DNA of 35,682 nt from Chachezhania antarctica. Lineage in GTDB: Bacteria > Pseudomonadota > Alphaproteobacteria > Rhodobacterales > Rhodobacteraceae. Position 1 is the stretch's first letter; the number at the start of each line of letters is the position of its first letter. The stretch is taken from the NCBI RefSeq assembly GCF_003646465.1, contig NZ_QZEX01000022.1:1-35682 (forward strand), written 5' to 3'. The notes beneath the pieces were generated by a model that saw nothing but the letters and a program-made list of their open reading frames with translations, ran no database searches and was not told the DNA's origin. Positions 23,223 to 30,753 of this stretch are shown piece by piece. A program made the position numbers and the translations under genes.

Positions 23223-24059
23223 TTATCCGCTGCACGTAAGTTGACCACGGAACCCGGCTTCGTAGTCGGTTCCCGCGGTGACGATCAGATCGGTCAGGTC
23301 ACCGTTCGTCTCTGCGATCTCGGCCGACAGCGGGCCTTCAGAAAATGCATTTTCGCCCTGCGCATTCAGGCGCACCAGATCACCGCTGATCTTCATTGCG
23401 GCGGCAGACCCTTCGCCGGTTTCACCAGTCACCAGTACAGCCGGACTGTCCGAGGTGTAAGCAAAGCGGCAATTTCCGCCATTCGGGAACACCGCAGCGA
23501 TTTCGTCTTCCGTCAGAAACTCAGGATCGACCTTCGACACGACCTCCGTTTGAAGCGCCTGTTGCGCATCCACAACCTGCGCCGGCGTTTCGCTTCGCGT
23601 GGCCGATGCTTCGCCGTTTGCTCCAATGTCAGCAATAAGGTAGCGCATTTCGGCGATTTCCTTGTCCTGCGCATAGATAATGTCGTCTGCGAGCCCCCGG
23701 ACGCGCGGGTCGGTGATCTCGGCACGAGTCGACGTCATGATGGCGATCGAGTGGTGCGGGATCATGGCGCGCATGTAGGACCTGTCCTGCACCGTGAATT
23801 GCCCGCGAACCAGCCAGAGGCTCGCCGCGAAAAGGACTATTGCGCCAACGAAAATCGCGATGTTGGCTTTGGTGTTCTGATACATGGACAACATGTACGC
23901 CAACATGATCACGGCCATGGTCGCCCCCATCAGGATGGCCATGTAAAGGCGTGTCTCCGAAAAGAAGATATGGCCCCAAAGATAGGTGTTCAGGTACATC
24001 AGAACGAACATGACCACGGTCGATGTTCCGATCATCATAAAGAATCGTGAGTAGTGCAT
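23223..24059 (-). CDS. DUF305 membrane protein with C-terminal extension
   Basis: A 278-residue protein. Three or four N-terminal helices (about 7-82) are rich in Met (MLSMY, MAILMG). A DUF305 segment follows (about 90-145) with the signature MIPHHSIAIMTS; the family, often found on metal plasmids, is a ferritin-like helical fold with His/Met residues. The remaining ~125 residues form a second periplasmic domain with Cys in GNCRF and a C-terminal LTCSG. The C-terminal domain has the look of a hemin or lipocalin-like sheet but I cannot name it. The start ATG follows AAGGAGGTGA. It heads the operon with the glutaredoxin-MauE gene, with a TCCAG-based palindrome upstream. Confidence 0.82.
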   Translation of the reverse strand: MHYSRFFMMIGTSTVVMFVLMYLNTYLWGHIFFSETRLYMAILMGATMAVIMLAYMLSMYQNTKANIAIFVGAIVLFAASLWLVRGQFTVQDRSYMRAMIPHHSIAIMTSTRAEITDPRVRGLADDIIYAQDKEIAEMRYLIADIGANGEASATRSETPAQVVDAQQALQTEVVSKVDPEFLTEDEIAAVFPNGGNCRFAYTSDSPAVLVTGETGEGSAAAMKISGDLVRLNAQGENAFSEGPLSAEIAETNGDLTDLIVTAGTDYEAGFRGQLTCSG

Positions 24060-24098
24060 TTCCAGTCACCTCCTTGCAGTTCTCTGTAAAACAACAAC

Positions 24099-24115
24099 AT
24101 TCCAGCGCTGGAGAG
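24099..24115 (-). promoter_or_regulatory. candidate weak CueR-type operator for the DUF305 operon
   Basis: The 12-bp palindrome TCCAGCGCTGGA (24101-24112) lies 40-50 bp upstream of the DUF305 start. On the minus strand a TTGGAA precedes it and TGTTGT follows 19 bp later. The -35 is poor and offset by two bases relative to the other sites, so this is only a candidate. Confidence 0.4.
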
Positions 24116-24238
24116 TTCCAAAAGCACGAATTTTCGTAGTTTCAAGGCAACAAAGGCGCGTCGTTTGCCCCGGTTCACGGCTTCTTTTCTTTGCCCCTGA
24201 CGCGCACTGAATTTTCATGGGTCCGAGGAGATCGCGCC

Positions 24239-24820
24239 ATGCAGAATTTCACGAGACGAGAATTGATTTGTGCCGGAGCGATGGGTTGCTTTCTGCCCAC
24301 AACTGCCTGGGCCCACAAAGTCAAATTGCCCGAACGGTTCGAACCACAATTGGTAAACACCCGTCGTGGTGACTGGGTTAAAGGCGATGTCCACGTCGTT
24401 CCCGACGATTTTTTCCTTTATTTCATGCTCGAGGACGGGATGGCGATCCGCTACGGGGTCGGGGTAGGGCGCAAAGGTTTGTACGAACCCGGAGAGTTCA
24501 CGGTAGCGCGCAAGGCCAAATGGCCATGGTGGCGGCCAACGAACGCCATGATCCGGCGCGAGCCACGCAAATACGCAAAGTACAAGGATGGACTGAAAGG
24601 CGGGCCAAACAACCCGCTCGGGGCCCGCGCGCTCTATCTCTACGATGCCGAGGGACGCGATACCTATCTTCGCATTCATGGAACGAACGCCCCGGAGACA
24701 ATTGGGTCTGCCGTGTCGAATGGATGCGCGCGGTTGACGAATGAACATGTGAAGGATCTGTACGAACGCGTTGAAATCGGCGCCCGCGTCTTCCTGTATC
24801 CCAAAGTGACAACGGCGTGA
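24239..24820 (+). CDS. L,D-transpeptidase (YkuD) 2
   Basis: A 193-residue exported protein with a signal containing FTRRELICAGAMGC (residues 4-17, twin-Arg-like) and cleavage near AWA-HK. The YkuD domain covers most of the protein: GARALYLYD (128-136), H147 (RIHGT), and catalytic C163 in SNGCARL with the usual Arg at C+2. The middle region, LYEPGEF and RREP with Trp-rich strands, closely resembles L,D-transpeptidase 3, so they are paralogues. It is predicted to act on peptidoglycan in the periplasm. The ATG at 24239 is chosen for GAGGAG upstream. Multicopper oxidase 2 follows 83 bp later. Confidence 0.9.
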   Translation: MQNFTRRELICAGAMGCFLPTTAWAHKVKLPERFEPQLVNTRRGDWVKGDVHVVPDDFFLYFMLEDGMAIRYGVGVGRKGLYEPGEFTVARKAKWPWWRPTNAMIRREPRKYAKYKDGLKGGPNNPLGARALYLYDAEGRDTYLRIHGTNAPETIGSAVSNGCARLTNEHVKDLYERVEIGARVFLYPKVTTA

Positions 24821-24903
24821 GGAGTGTTCTGTCGCCTTGAAGTTCCTCTTCCGGAAATGGCACAAGTGCGGCAGTTGGCGAAAGCCAGTCTATCATTCAT
24901 GAG

Positions 24904-26208
24904 GTGACGGAATTGTCTTTGAGCCGGAGGTCTTTCCTTGGCGGGATGACCGTTGCGCTGGCTGGTACCCGCTTGCCAGCAGCGACACACGAGTTGATCC
25001 TCGCGCCCCAATCGATCAAGGCGCACCTTGCTGGGTACGACGTGTCGATGTTGGGCTTCAACGGTGGTCTGCCGGGCCCAGAAGTCAGAATGCGACAAGG
25101 ACAAACCGCCCGCATTACCCTCGATAACCGATTGGAGGAGGGCGCTCTCGTTCACTGGCATGGGTTGCGGGTTCCAAATCGGATGGATGGTGTCAACGTC
25201 CTCACTCAGGATGTGGTCATTCCGGGCGACTCGTATCGTTATCAATTCGGCGTCCCGGATGCCGGCACGTATTGGTATCACTCGCATTACCTGTCTTACG
25301 ATCAGGTCAGCCGCGGTCTTTTCGGCGCCTTCATCGTCGAGGAGCAAAATGCGCCAGCTGTCGACCATGACATCGTTGTTCAGTTCTTCGATGTCTTGTT
25401 GGATCAGTCCGGACAGTACGACGAAGGGTTCAACCCGGCTCATTTCGCGACCGAGGGCCGTATCGGCAATACGGTCACGGCGCTTGTTTCCAATGGAACC
25501 AGCAAGAATGTGAGACAAGGCGACCGCCTGCGCTTGCGCCTGATAAATCCCTCTATCGACAGGGTTTACCGTGTCGGGCTGGACGGTCTGGCAGGCAAGA
25601 TCGTTGCACTGGATGGTATGCCCCTGGCGCAGCCACAGACACTCGAACCCATCCTCCTAGCTCCGGGGCAAAGATGCGATGTGATTGGTGATGCGACCGG
25701 GCCTATTAGATTTGACGACAGCTTTGGAGAGCGGACGTTGAGCCTTGGCGAAATCGCTGTTTCCGGCTCTCGTGAGCCTGCGAAAGCGCCCATCACCGCG
25801 TTGCCCGCCAACCGAATGCCCGCCCCGCAAGACCCCGGCCAAACCGCGGAGCTGGTGCTTCAGGGAGGTGCGGGAAGCGCGTCCCACAACGGCACAGGGA
25901 CGTGGGCGCTCAATGACGTATCGGGCCTGCCTCGAACCCCTTTCCTATCCGTCGCGCAGGGGACGACCGCGCGCATTTCGATCCGCAACGAAACCGGGTT
26001 TCCACACGTCATGCATCTGCATGGCCACCATTTCTGGGAACTCGATGCGGCGGGGAAAGCCGGTCCATACCGGGACTCGACCTATCTGGATATCGGCGAG
26101 ACGCGGGATATTCTCGTCGTCTTGGGCAATCCGGGATCCTGGATGCTGCATTGCCACATGTTGAGCCACCAAGCCGACGGTATGGCAACGTGGATCAGAG
26201 TCGGCTGA
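24904..26208 (+). CDS. multicopper oxidase 2 (CueO/SufI-like)
   Basis: A 434-residue Tat substrate (SRRSFLGG, residues 7-14) with three cupredoxin domains. The copper-site motifs are HWHGLR, WYHSHY, HVMHLHGHHF and HCHMLSHQADGM. The overall layout is that of multicopper oxidase 1 but sequence differs throughout, so it is an older paralogue or a separate acquisition and not a recent duplicate. The likely role is periplasmic Cu(I) oxidation. The start is uncertain: GTG at 24904 gives a normal Tat signal but lacks a well-spaced ribosome binding site, and TTG at 24913 would use AGGTGA. A TACA-N6-TACA box lies 14 bp after its stop, ahead of dsbB. Confidence 0.9.
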   Translation: MTELSLSRRSFLGGMTVALAGTRLPAATHELILAPQSIKAHLAGYDVSMLGFNGGLPGPEVRMRQGQTARITLDNRLEEGALVHWHGLRVPNRMDGVNVLTQDVVIPGDSYRYQFGVPDAGTYWYHSHYLSYDQVSRGLFGAFIVEEQNAPAVDHDIVVQFFDVLLDQSGQYDEGFNPAHFATEGRIGNTVTALVSNGTSKNVRQGDRLRLRLINPSIDRVYRVGLDGLAGKIVALDGMPLAQPQTLEPILLAPGQRCDVIGDATGPIRFDDSFGERTLSLGEIAVSGSREPAKAPITALPANRMPAPQDPGQTAELVLQGGAGSASHNGTGTWALNDVSGLPRTPFLSVAQGTTARISIRNETGFPHVMHLHGHHFWELDAAGKAGPYRDSTYLDIGETRDILVVLGNPGSWMLHCHMLSHQADGMATWIRVG

Positions 26209-26221
26209 GGGTCGAGACGGA

Positions 26222-26235
26222 TACATACCGTTACA
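26222..26235 (+). promoter_or_regulatory. TACA-N6-TACA box 4
   Basis: TACATACCGTTACA, 14 bp after the multicopper oxidase 2 stop and 87 bp before dsbB. It is the fourth good copy of the direct repeat and suggests the dsbB and L,D-transpeptidase 3 genes have their own regulated promoter. Confidence 0.5.
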
Positions 26236-26321
26236 AATCTCTGAATGATAACAGGCCTTTCGCCGTCTACGTAACCTGACAAGCGAGAAACAGGTCCATC
26301 GACTGCCAATGGGAGCGTTCA

Positions 26322-26834
26322 TTGACCCTGACACCAAAATCTCTCGGCATGACTGCGGCGGCAGGATCAGCCGCCTTGCTGTTGGGGGCCTTCGTTTTCC
26401 AGGCTCTTGGGTACGCGCCGTGCGCAATGTGCATCTGGCAACGCTACCCACACGCAATCGCCATTGGAATGGGCGCTCTGTTGCTCTTTGCTCTGCCGAT
26501 TTTGCCAATCCTGATAATCGGTGCCCTGTCGGCACTCAGCACATCCGCGTTGGGAGTGTTTCATACCGGTGTCGAGCGCGGCTGGTGGGAGGGACCGACT
26601 TCTTGCACGGGATCCGGCCTCGATGTTTCCCAAATGTCGGTATCGGAATTGCTACCCTCTGCCAGTTCAAATGCGTCCAATCTTGTTCTGTGCAGTGAGG
26701 TTGTCTGGGAATTTCTGACGTTGTCCATGGCGAGTTGGAACGCGATCCTAAGCGGTGTCCTTGCTTGCCTCTGGTTGGTCGCGATCGCAAGACATCAAAA
26801 GGTTCGGTGGCATGGGGTCGCGGACGTTTCTTGA
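26322..26834 (+). CDS. dsbB: DsbB-family disulfide bond formation protein
   Basis: A 170-residue inner-membrane protein with four helices. The first redox pair is C34-A-M-C37 (APCAMCIWQRYP). The second periplasmic loop has a Cys in TSCTG and another in NLVLCSE, fitting DsbB loop 2. DsbB re-oxidises DsbA and passes electrons to quinone. On this island it could serve the ScsC/DsbA-like protein at 18376. The start is TTG at 26322 behind GGGAG; ATG at 26349 is an alternative. It is followed 42 bp later by L,D-transpeptidase 3. Confidence 0.85.
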   Translation: MTLTPKSLGMTAAAGSAALLLGAFVFQALGYAPCAMCIWQRYPHAIAIGMGALLLFALPILPILIIGALSALSTSALGVFHTGVERGWWEGPTSCTGSGLDVSQMSVSELLPSASSNASNLVLCSEVVWEFLTLSMASWNAILSGVLACLWLVAIARHQKVRWHGVADVS

Positions 26835-26876
26835 ATCGTCCCGCATTCATCGAAAACAAACAAAGGGCTTCGCTTC

Positions 26877-27542
26877 ATGGTTACAAGACGACACTTCCTT
26901 GCACTTTCCGGCTCGCTGTTTTCAGCTTCTCTGAGTTCGCCAGCATTCGCTAAGACCTGGCCGTCAACAGCCGAAAAAGCAGCTTGGGATGCGCAGATCA
27001 CGCCCGCCAACTATGACCCGGCAACAACCAACCCATGGGGGCTGCATCCCAGGCTGCTGCCGCAACGCGTTTTGGCGAATGACGGTTTGCGCCCGGGTGA
27101 CATTCACGTCGATGCGATCGCGCGCTATCTGTACCATATCGAGGAAGGTGGCACCGCGATGCGATACGGGGTGGCGATTGCCAAGGGCGATCTCTATGAA
27201 CCCGGCACCTATACGATCCGCCGAAAGGTCGAATGGCCGCACTGGACGCCAACGCAGTCAATGATCGAACGCGATCCGGAGGCTTACGAGCGGTTTGCCG
27301 ACGGTATGGAGCCCGGCCCCAACAATGCCTTGGGCAGCAGGGCTTTGTATCTATTCGTCGGAGATCGGGATACGTACCTTCGAATTCACGGAACGCCGAG
27401 CCCTCGCAGCATTGGCGGCCGGGCCAGTTCGGGATGCGTGCGCATGGTGATGGCCCACATCAATGATCTCTATCCGAATGTCGCTGTCGGATCGACGGCG
27501 TTCCTTTACTCGGCCGAAGACAGCGTTACCGCTCGAAGCTAA
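26877..27542 (+). CDS. L,D-transpeptidase (YkuD) 3
   Basis: A 221-residue exported protein with TRRHFLALSGSLFSASLSS (residues 3-21) as signal, again Tat-like. A linker of about 50 residues precedes the YkuD domain, which has GSRALYLF (153-160), H171 (RIHGT) and catalytic C187 in SSGCVRM with Arg at C+2. It is paralogous to L,D-transpeptidase 2 and longer at the N-terminus. It is predicted to form or edit 3-3 cross-links in peptidoglycan. It lies behind dsbB; its catalytic thiol would need protection from oxidation and from copper in the periplasm. The ATG follows a weak site. Confidence 0.9.
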   Translation: MVTRRHFLALSGSLFSASLSSPAFAKTWPSTAEKAAWDAQITPANYDPATTNPWGLHPRLLPQRVLANDGLRPGDIHVDAIARYLYHIEEGGTAMRYGVAIAKGDLYEPGTYTIRRKVEWPHWTPTQSMIERDPEAYERFADGMEPGPNNALGSRALYLFVGDRDTYLRIHGTPSPRSIGGRASSGCVRMVMAHINDLYPNVAVGSTAFLYSAEDSVTARS

Positions 27543-27618
27543 CCTATTGCATCTTTGGCTCACACGCCGAGGACTGCGTCGTGCAGGGACATCTTCCAAT
27601 GAATTGTTGGACGAACAC

Positions 27619-28248
27619 TCACGGCTGTGTCGCAAGTGAACTTTCGAACTGTGCGATCGCTACGGATTTATCGTCCTCATCGTTCTCGAACAGCTTTGTG
27701 GTTCGCACGCCCGGCAACTTGCCAAAATCCGCCATCAGGCGCTTTGGAAAAAATGTGCGTCCGATGGATTCAAATCCTGGTAATTGTCTGAGTACCGCGG
27801 AGGTACTGGCACTACAAAAACCGGAAGCGGCTGGGCCGCTGGCAATTGCAAGCCGCAAGGCCTGCTCCGCGACTTCGGGGGACACATCGATCTCTTGCAT
27901 GACGACGTGGTAGGTCTCCCGTGCATGAGCCCGTGCGTAAAAATCGGCCACTTGTGGAGTAATGCCATAAAGCACATCTCCCCGTTCCGGTACCGCGCTC
28001 AGCCGGACCGTTCCTGCCGGATCGAAGATAACGCGCTGCGACCCATTGATCATGACGCTGCTATGCGCACCCGCCCCGGATCTGTTGCTGATCATGGTGT
28101 ACAGCGTCAGCGCAGCCGGTCCGTCGTGACGGTAGGATGCACTACTGATGACTTCGGCTGAAGCATCAGGGCGCATGTCGTTTCCTGCACCGCACCCCGC
28201 CAAAATCGCCACGGTTAGAACTGAGAAAATGCGATTGGAAAAGCGCAC
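27619..28248 (-). CDS. predicted lipoprotein of unknown function
   Basis: A 209-residue lipoprotein: signal to LTVAILAGC, with Cys18 acylated. The mature domain has the pattern GAHSSVMINGSQRVIFDPAG, a YHVV strand and a Cys in SGFCSAS. Close relatives are widespread in Rhodobacterales as I remember them, but no function is known. The arrangement of Cys and His is reminiscent of NlpC/P60-like or other papain-fold proteins, a weak impression only. The GTG at 28248 is chosen because AGGAGG lies seven bases upstream; an in-frame ATG at 28266 also exists. It is convergent with L,D-transpeptidase 3 and divergent from the EF-hand gene. Confidence 0.75.
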   Translation of the reverse strand: MRFSNRIFSVLTVAILAGCGAGNDMRPDASAEVISSASYRHDGPAALTLYTMISNRSGAGAHSSVMINGSQRVIFDPAGTVRLSAVPERGDVLYGITPQVADFYARAHARETYHVVMQEIDVSPEVAEQALRLAIASGPAASGFCSASTSAVLRQLPGFESIGRTFFPKRLMADFGKLPGVRTTKLFENDEDDKSVAIAQFESSLATQP

Positions 28249-28573
28249 CTTGCAGCCTCCTGCCATGAGTTGAATGACTGAATTTTCGGGATATTCAGGG
28301 CCTCTAGCAATCTCGACATCAACTCTTCCGGATTTCACCTCTACCGAAACATGGGTTCGGTTTCGGTTGGTATACGGATCCTCGACACCTTTTTTTCTGG
28401 ATATCGCATGTTTCAGATGAAGAGGAGCGTTCGCCCCGAATTGATTTGTCGCAATTTGTAACAGACCCCGCCTTTGTGACCTCGCGATACAAAACACCGG
28501 CTCGCGTGGCATTCCGCATCTGCAGGTGCCCCCCATATGCTGGGTATCGCAACACTGACACGAGGTGATCGAA
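28249..28573. other. 325-bp divergent intergenic region
   Basis: No gene is supported here. It holds the promoters of the lipoprotein (minus) and the EF-hand gene (plus). A degenerate response-regulator-like box, TACA-N6-GACA on the minus strand, covers 28447-28460. A T-run (28390-28396) and AT-rich stretches occur. A long antisense reading frame passes through it but has no coding character. Confidence 0.6.
28447..28460 (-). promoter_or_regulatory. degenerate TACA-N6-TACA box 5
   Basis: On the minus strand it reads TACAAATTGCGACA, matching the other boxes in the first half-site and at three of four bases in the second. It lies 114 bp upstream of the EF-hand gene. Confidence 0.3.
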
Positions 28574-29182
28574 ATGAAACGCAACACTTTACTCGCTGCA
28601 ATGACCCTGGCTGCAACCGCCCTTGGCGGTGCCGCATTCGCGGACGCCAACCACGGGCGTGGGGGACAATTTGGCGCCCAGAGCGGACCAGGCATGATGC
28701 AGAACGGTGGTCCCGGTATGATGGGGAACATGGGCGGAATGATGGACATGATGAAGCGCATGCACGGAAACATGATGGGCGCAGGCATGATGGGCGCAGG
28801 CATGGGCAGTGGTATGATGAGCCCAGGCATGGCTGGCGGCATGATGCAAATGTTCGACACTGATGGAGACGGCACAACGACGCCGGAAGAAATGCGCACG
28901 CAGCTGGAGGCCAAGCTTTCCGAGTTTGACAGCGACGGGGATGGAAGCCTCTCGATTACTGAATTTGAAGCTCTCCACAGCGCGATGATCCGCGAAATGA
29001 TGGTGGATCGCTTCCAACACCTCGATGCCGATGGCGACGGCGCGGTGACGCCGGAAGAGATGGCCGCTCCTGCCGATAGGATGGAGCGGATGCAGATGAT
29101 GCGGTCGAATATGGCAGATGCGCCTGCGCGGCCTGGCAACGGTCAGGGCATGGGCAACGGCTCCATGATGCAGGACAACTGA
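28574..29182 (+). CDS. exported Met-rich EF-hand protein
   Basis: A 202-residue periplasmic protein. Signal peptide to about residue 23 (AFA-DANHG), then a Met/Gly-rich region (about 38-93, units such as GMMGAGMMGAGMGSGMM) with about 25 Met. Three EF-hand loops follow: DTDGDGTTTPEE, DSDGDGSLSITE and DADGDGAVTPEE. The tail is again Met-rich (RMERMQMMRSNM). The EF loops should bind Ca(II) and the Met region soft Cu(I) or Ag(I). The ATG at 28574 has GAGGTG seven bases upstream; the GTG at 28565 is too close to it. A strong terminator follows at 29189, so this is a single-gene unit. Confidence 0.88.
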   Translation: MKRNTLLAAMTLAATALGGAAFADANHGRGGQFGAQSGPGMMQNGGPGMMGNMGGMMDMMKRMHGNMMGAGMMGAGMGSGMMSPGMAGGMMQMFDTDGDGTTTPEEMRTQLEAKLSEFDSDGDGSLSITEFEALHSAMIREMMVDRFQHLDADGDGAVTPEEMAAPADRMERMQMMRSNMADAPARPGNGQGMGNGSMMQDN

Positions 29183-29188
29183 GCCAAT

Positions 29189-29213
29189 GGGTGCCGGTTT
29201 TTTTCCGGCACCC
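29189..29213 (+). terminator. hairpin terminator after the EF-hand gene
   Basis: Perfect 9-bp stem, GGGTGCCGG pairing with CCGGCACCC, around a seven-T loop, 6 bp after the stop. There is no T-tract after the stem, but the location and stem strength fit a terminator. Confidence 0.8.
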
Positions 29214-29322
29214 GTCCTCACAACCCCAAAACCATTCGCGGTCGGGACATTGAACCGAACCGCGACCTGAACCGTTTAGCCTCGGTATGCCAACAAATAG
29301 AGACACGGAAAGGAAAATTCCC

Positions 29323-29709
29323 ATGGCCTATACCTATGATCGCGTCCTGAAAGACACCAAAATCGATGACGCAGAGATGCGTGTTCGGGATGCTTTGGCA
29401 GACAAGGGCTTCGGCGTTCTGACTGAGATTGACGTCAAAGCGACGATGAAAAAGAAACTTGATGCGGACATGCCGCCTTACCGCATCTTGGGGGCCTGTA
29501 ATCCGGGCATGGCGCACAAAGCCATCGAGATCGAGCCTCGCATCGGTGCGATGCTTCCCTGCAATGTTATCCTGCGGCAACTGGACGGCGACACCGAGGT
29601 CAGCGCGGTCGATCCTGTCGCTTCGATGCAGGCGGTGCAGAACCAAGACCTGGACGCGGTCGCCGGCGAAGTCCGCGATCTCCTTCGGGACGCCCTCGAC
29701 ACCGCGTGA
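29323..29709 (+). CDS. DUF302-domain protein
   Basis: A 128-residue cytoplasmic protein without signal peptide. The DUF302 fold is recognised by KGFGVLTEIDVKATMKKKL (about 29-47), ILGACNPGMAHKAI and a hydrophobic PCNVILR strand. The two cysteines, in GACNP and LPCNV, are typical of the family. DUF302 proteins are frequent in copper and heavy-metal clusters; their reaction is not established. The ATG at 29323 follows AAGGAAAATTCCC. It has its own promoter region after the terminator at 29189 and is followed by a hairpin at 29741-29768. Confidence 0.87.
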   Translation: MAYTYDRVLKDTKIDDAEMRVRDALADKGFGVLTEIDVKATMKKKLDADMPPYRILGACNPGMAHKAIEIEPRIGAMLPCNVILRQLDGDTEVSAVDPVASMQAVQNQDLDAVAGEVRDLLRDALDTA

Positions 29710-29740
29710 TGGCGGGATGGGCGTTGGATGCCCTGTCGCA

Positions 29741-29768
29741 GATCGAGCGCCTTTAGCGGTGCTCGATC
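29741..29768 (+). terminator. hairpin after the DUF302 gene
   Basis: Eight-base stem GATCGAGC / GCTCGATC with a 12-base loop, 31 bp after the DUF302 stop. There is no T-tract, so termination efficiency is uncertain. Confidence 0.45.
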
Positions 29769-29814
29769 AATGCCATCTAATCCCCACGTAAATTCCTGAT
29801 GAGGAACTCACCCA

Positions 29815-30735
29815 GTGCTGCCAGCGGGATTGCCATTTCCGGATATTGGAACCGACCTCTTCTCCTTCGACATCGGGGGGGTCACATTCGCACTCCGCTG
29901 GTACGCGCTAGCCTATATCTTCGGTATCCTGATTGGCTGGCGCATTTGTTCGAGTGCGATAAGCCGTCCCGCGCTCTGGACGTCAGCTGGACCGCCGCTT
30001 GACCGAACGCAGATCGAAGATCTTCTGACGTGGATCATCATCGGCGTGATTGCTGGTGGTCGCCTGGGCTTTGTACTGTTCTACCAGCCCGCATATTATC
30101 TCGCCAATCCCTTGGAAATTCTGATGGTCTGGCAAGGCGGCATGTCTTTCCACGGGGGGTTCGCGGGAGTTGTCATCGCGGCCTTGCTGTTCTGCCTTAG
30201 ACAGAACGCGTCATTGCTCAGCACTGGCGACTTGCTGGCTTTGGCAACACCACCAGGCTTGTTTCTTGGAAGGCTGGCGAACTTCACCAACAATGAGTTG
30301 TGGGGGCGTCCAACGGACGTTCCCTGGGCGGTGATCTTTCCCGGCGAAGTCGCGCAGGCCTGCCCAGGGGTTAGCGGCCTCTGCGCCCGACACCCGTCCC
30401 AGCTGTACGAGGCGGTATTGGAGGGGCTCATTCTTGGAATACTGCTCATTTATCTCGCTTGGGGCCGGGGCTGGCTGAAAATGCCCGGTGCCTTGGCTGG
30501 CGTGTTTCTGACCGGCTATGGTCTTGCCCGAAATTTCGTCGAGATGTTCCGGCAACCGGACCAGCAGTTCGTGACGGAAGATAACCCAATTGGCCATGCG
30601 CTCCACTTTGGTGAGTGGGGTTTGACCATGGGCCAGTTGCTCTCCATGCCAATGGTGCTGGTCGGGCTGGCGTTGATCGTGTTCGCCCGGCGGGAACGGG
30701 GCCGGACAGCGCCACCCCGCAGAGCCGCAATGTAA
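29815..30735 (+). CDS. lgt: prolipoprotein diacylglyceryl transferase
   Basis: A 306-residue inner-membrane enzyme with seven or so helices. It carries [11 protein letters not shown], the Lgt signature [13 protein letters not shown] (about residues 162-174) and RHPSQLYEA. Lgt transfers diacylglycerol from phosphatidylglycerol to the lipobox Cys of prolipoproteins, the first step of lipoprotein maturation. It is an essential housekeeping enzyme, so a copy among copper genes is probably an extra one. Lipoproteins in the window (13085 and 28248) are possible clients. The GTG at 29815 follows GAGGAACTCACCCA. It ends 78 bp before the second copper ATPase. Confidence 0.93.
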   Translation: MLPAGLPFPDIGTDLFSFDIGGVTFALRWYALAYIFGILIGWRICSSAISRPALWTSAGPPLDRTQIEDLLTWIIIGVIAGGRLGFVLFYQPAYYLANPLEILMVWQGGMSFHGGFAGVVIAALLFCLRQNASLLSTGDLLALATPPGLFLGRLANFTNNELWGRPTDVPWAVIFPGEVAQACPGVSGLCARHPSQLYEAVLEGLILGILLIYLAWGRGWLKMPGALAGVFLTGYGLARNFVEMFRQPDQQFVTEDNPIGHALHFGEWGLTMGQLLSMPMVLVGLALIVFARRERGRTAPPRRAAM

Positions 30736-30753
30736 TCGCCGTACTGATCTCTC

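Noticed and set aside
27619-29139. 506-codon minus-strand frame spanning the lipoprotein and the antisense of the EF-hand gene
   Set aside because: The first ~300 codons are the antisense of Met-rich repeats and intergenic DNA, giving low-complexity Pro/Ile/Met. Only the last 209 codons from GTG 28248 look like a protein, with a lipobox and a good ribosome binding site.
29250-29281. TTGAAC with a 19-bp spacer before the DUF302 gene
   Set aside because: The spacer holds direct GAACCG repeats and no dyad, and the -35 is not TTGACC. Too weak for a MerR-type promoter.
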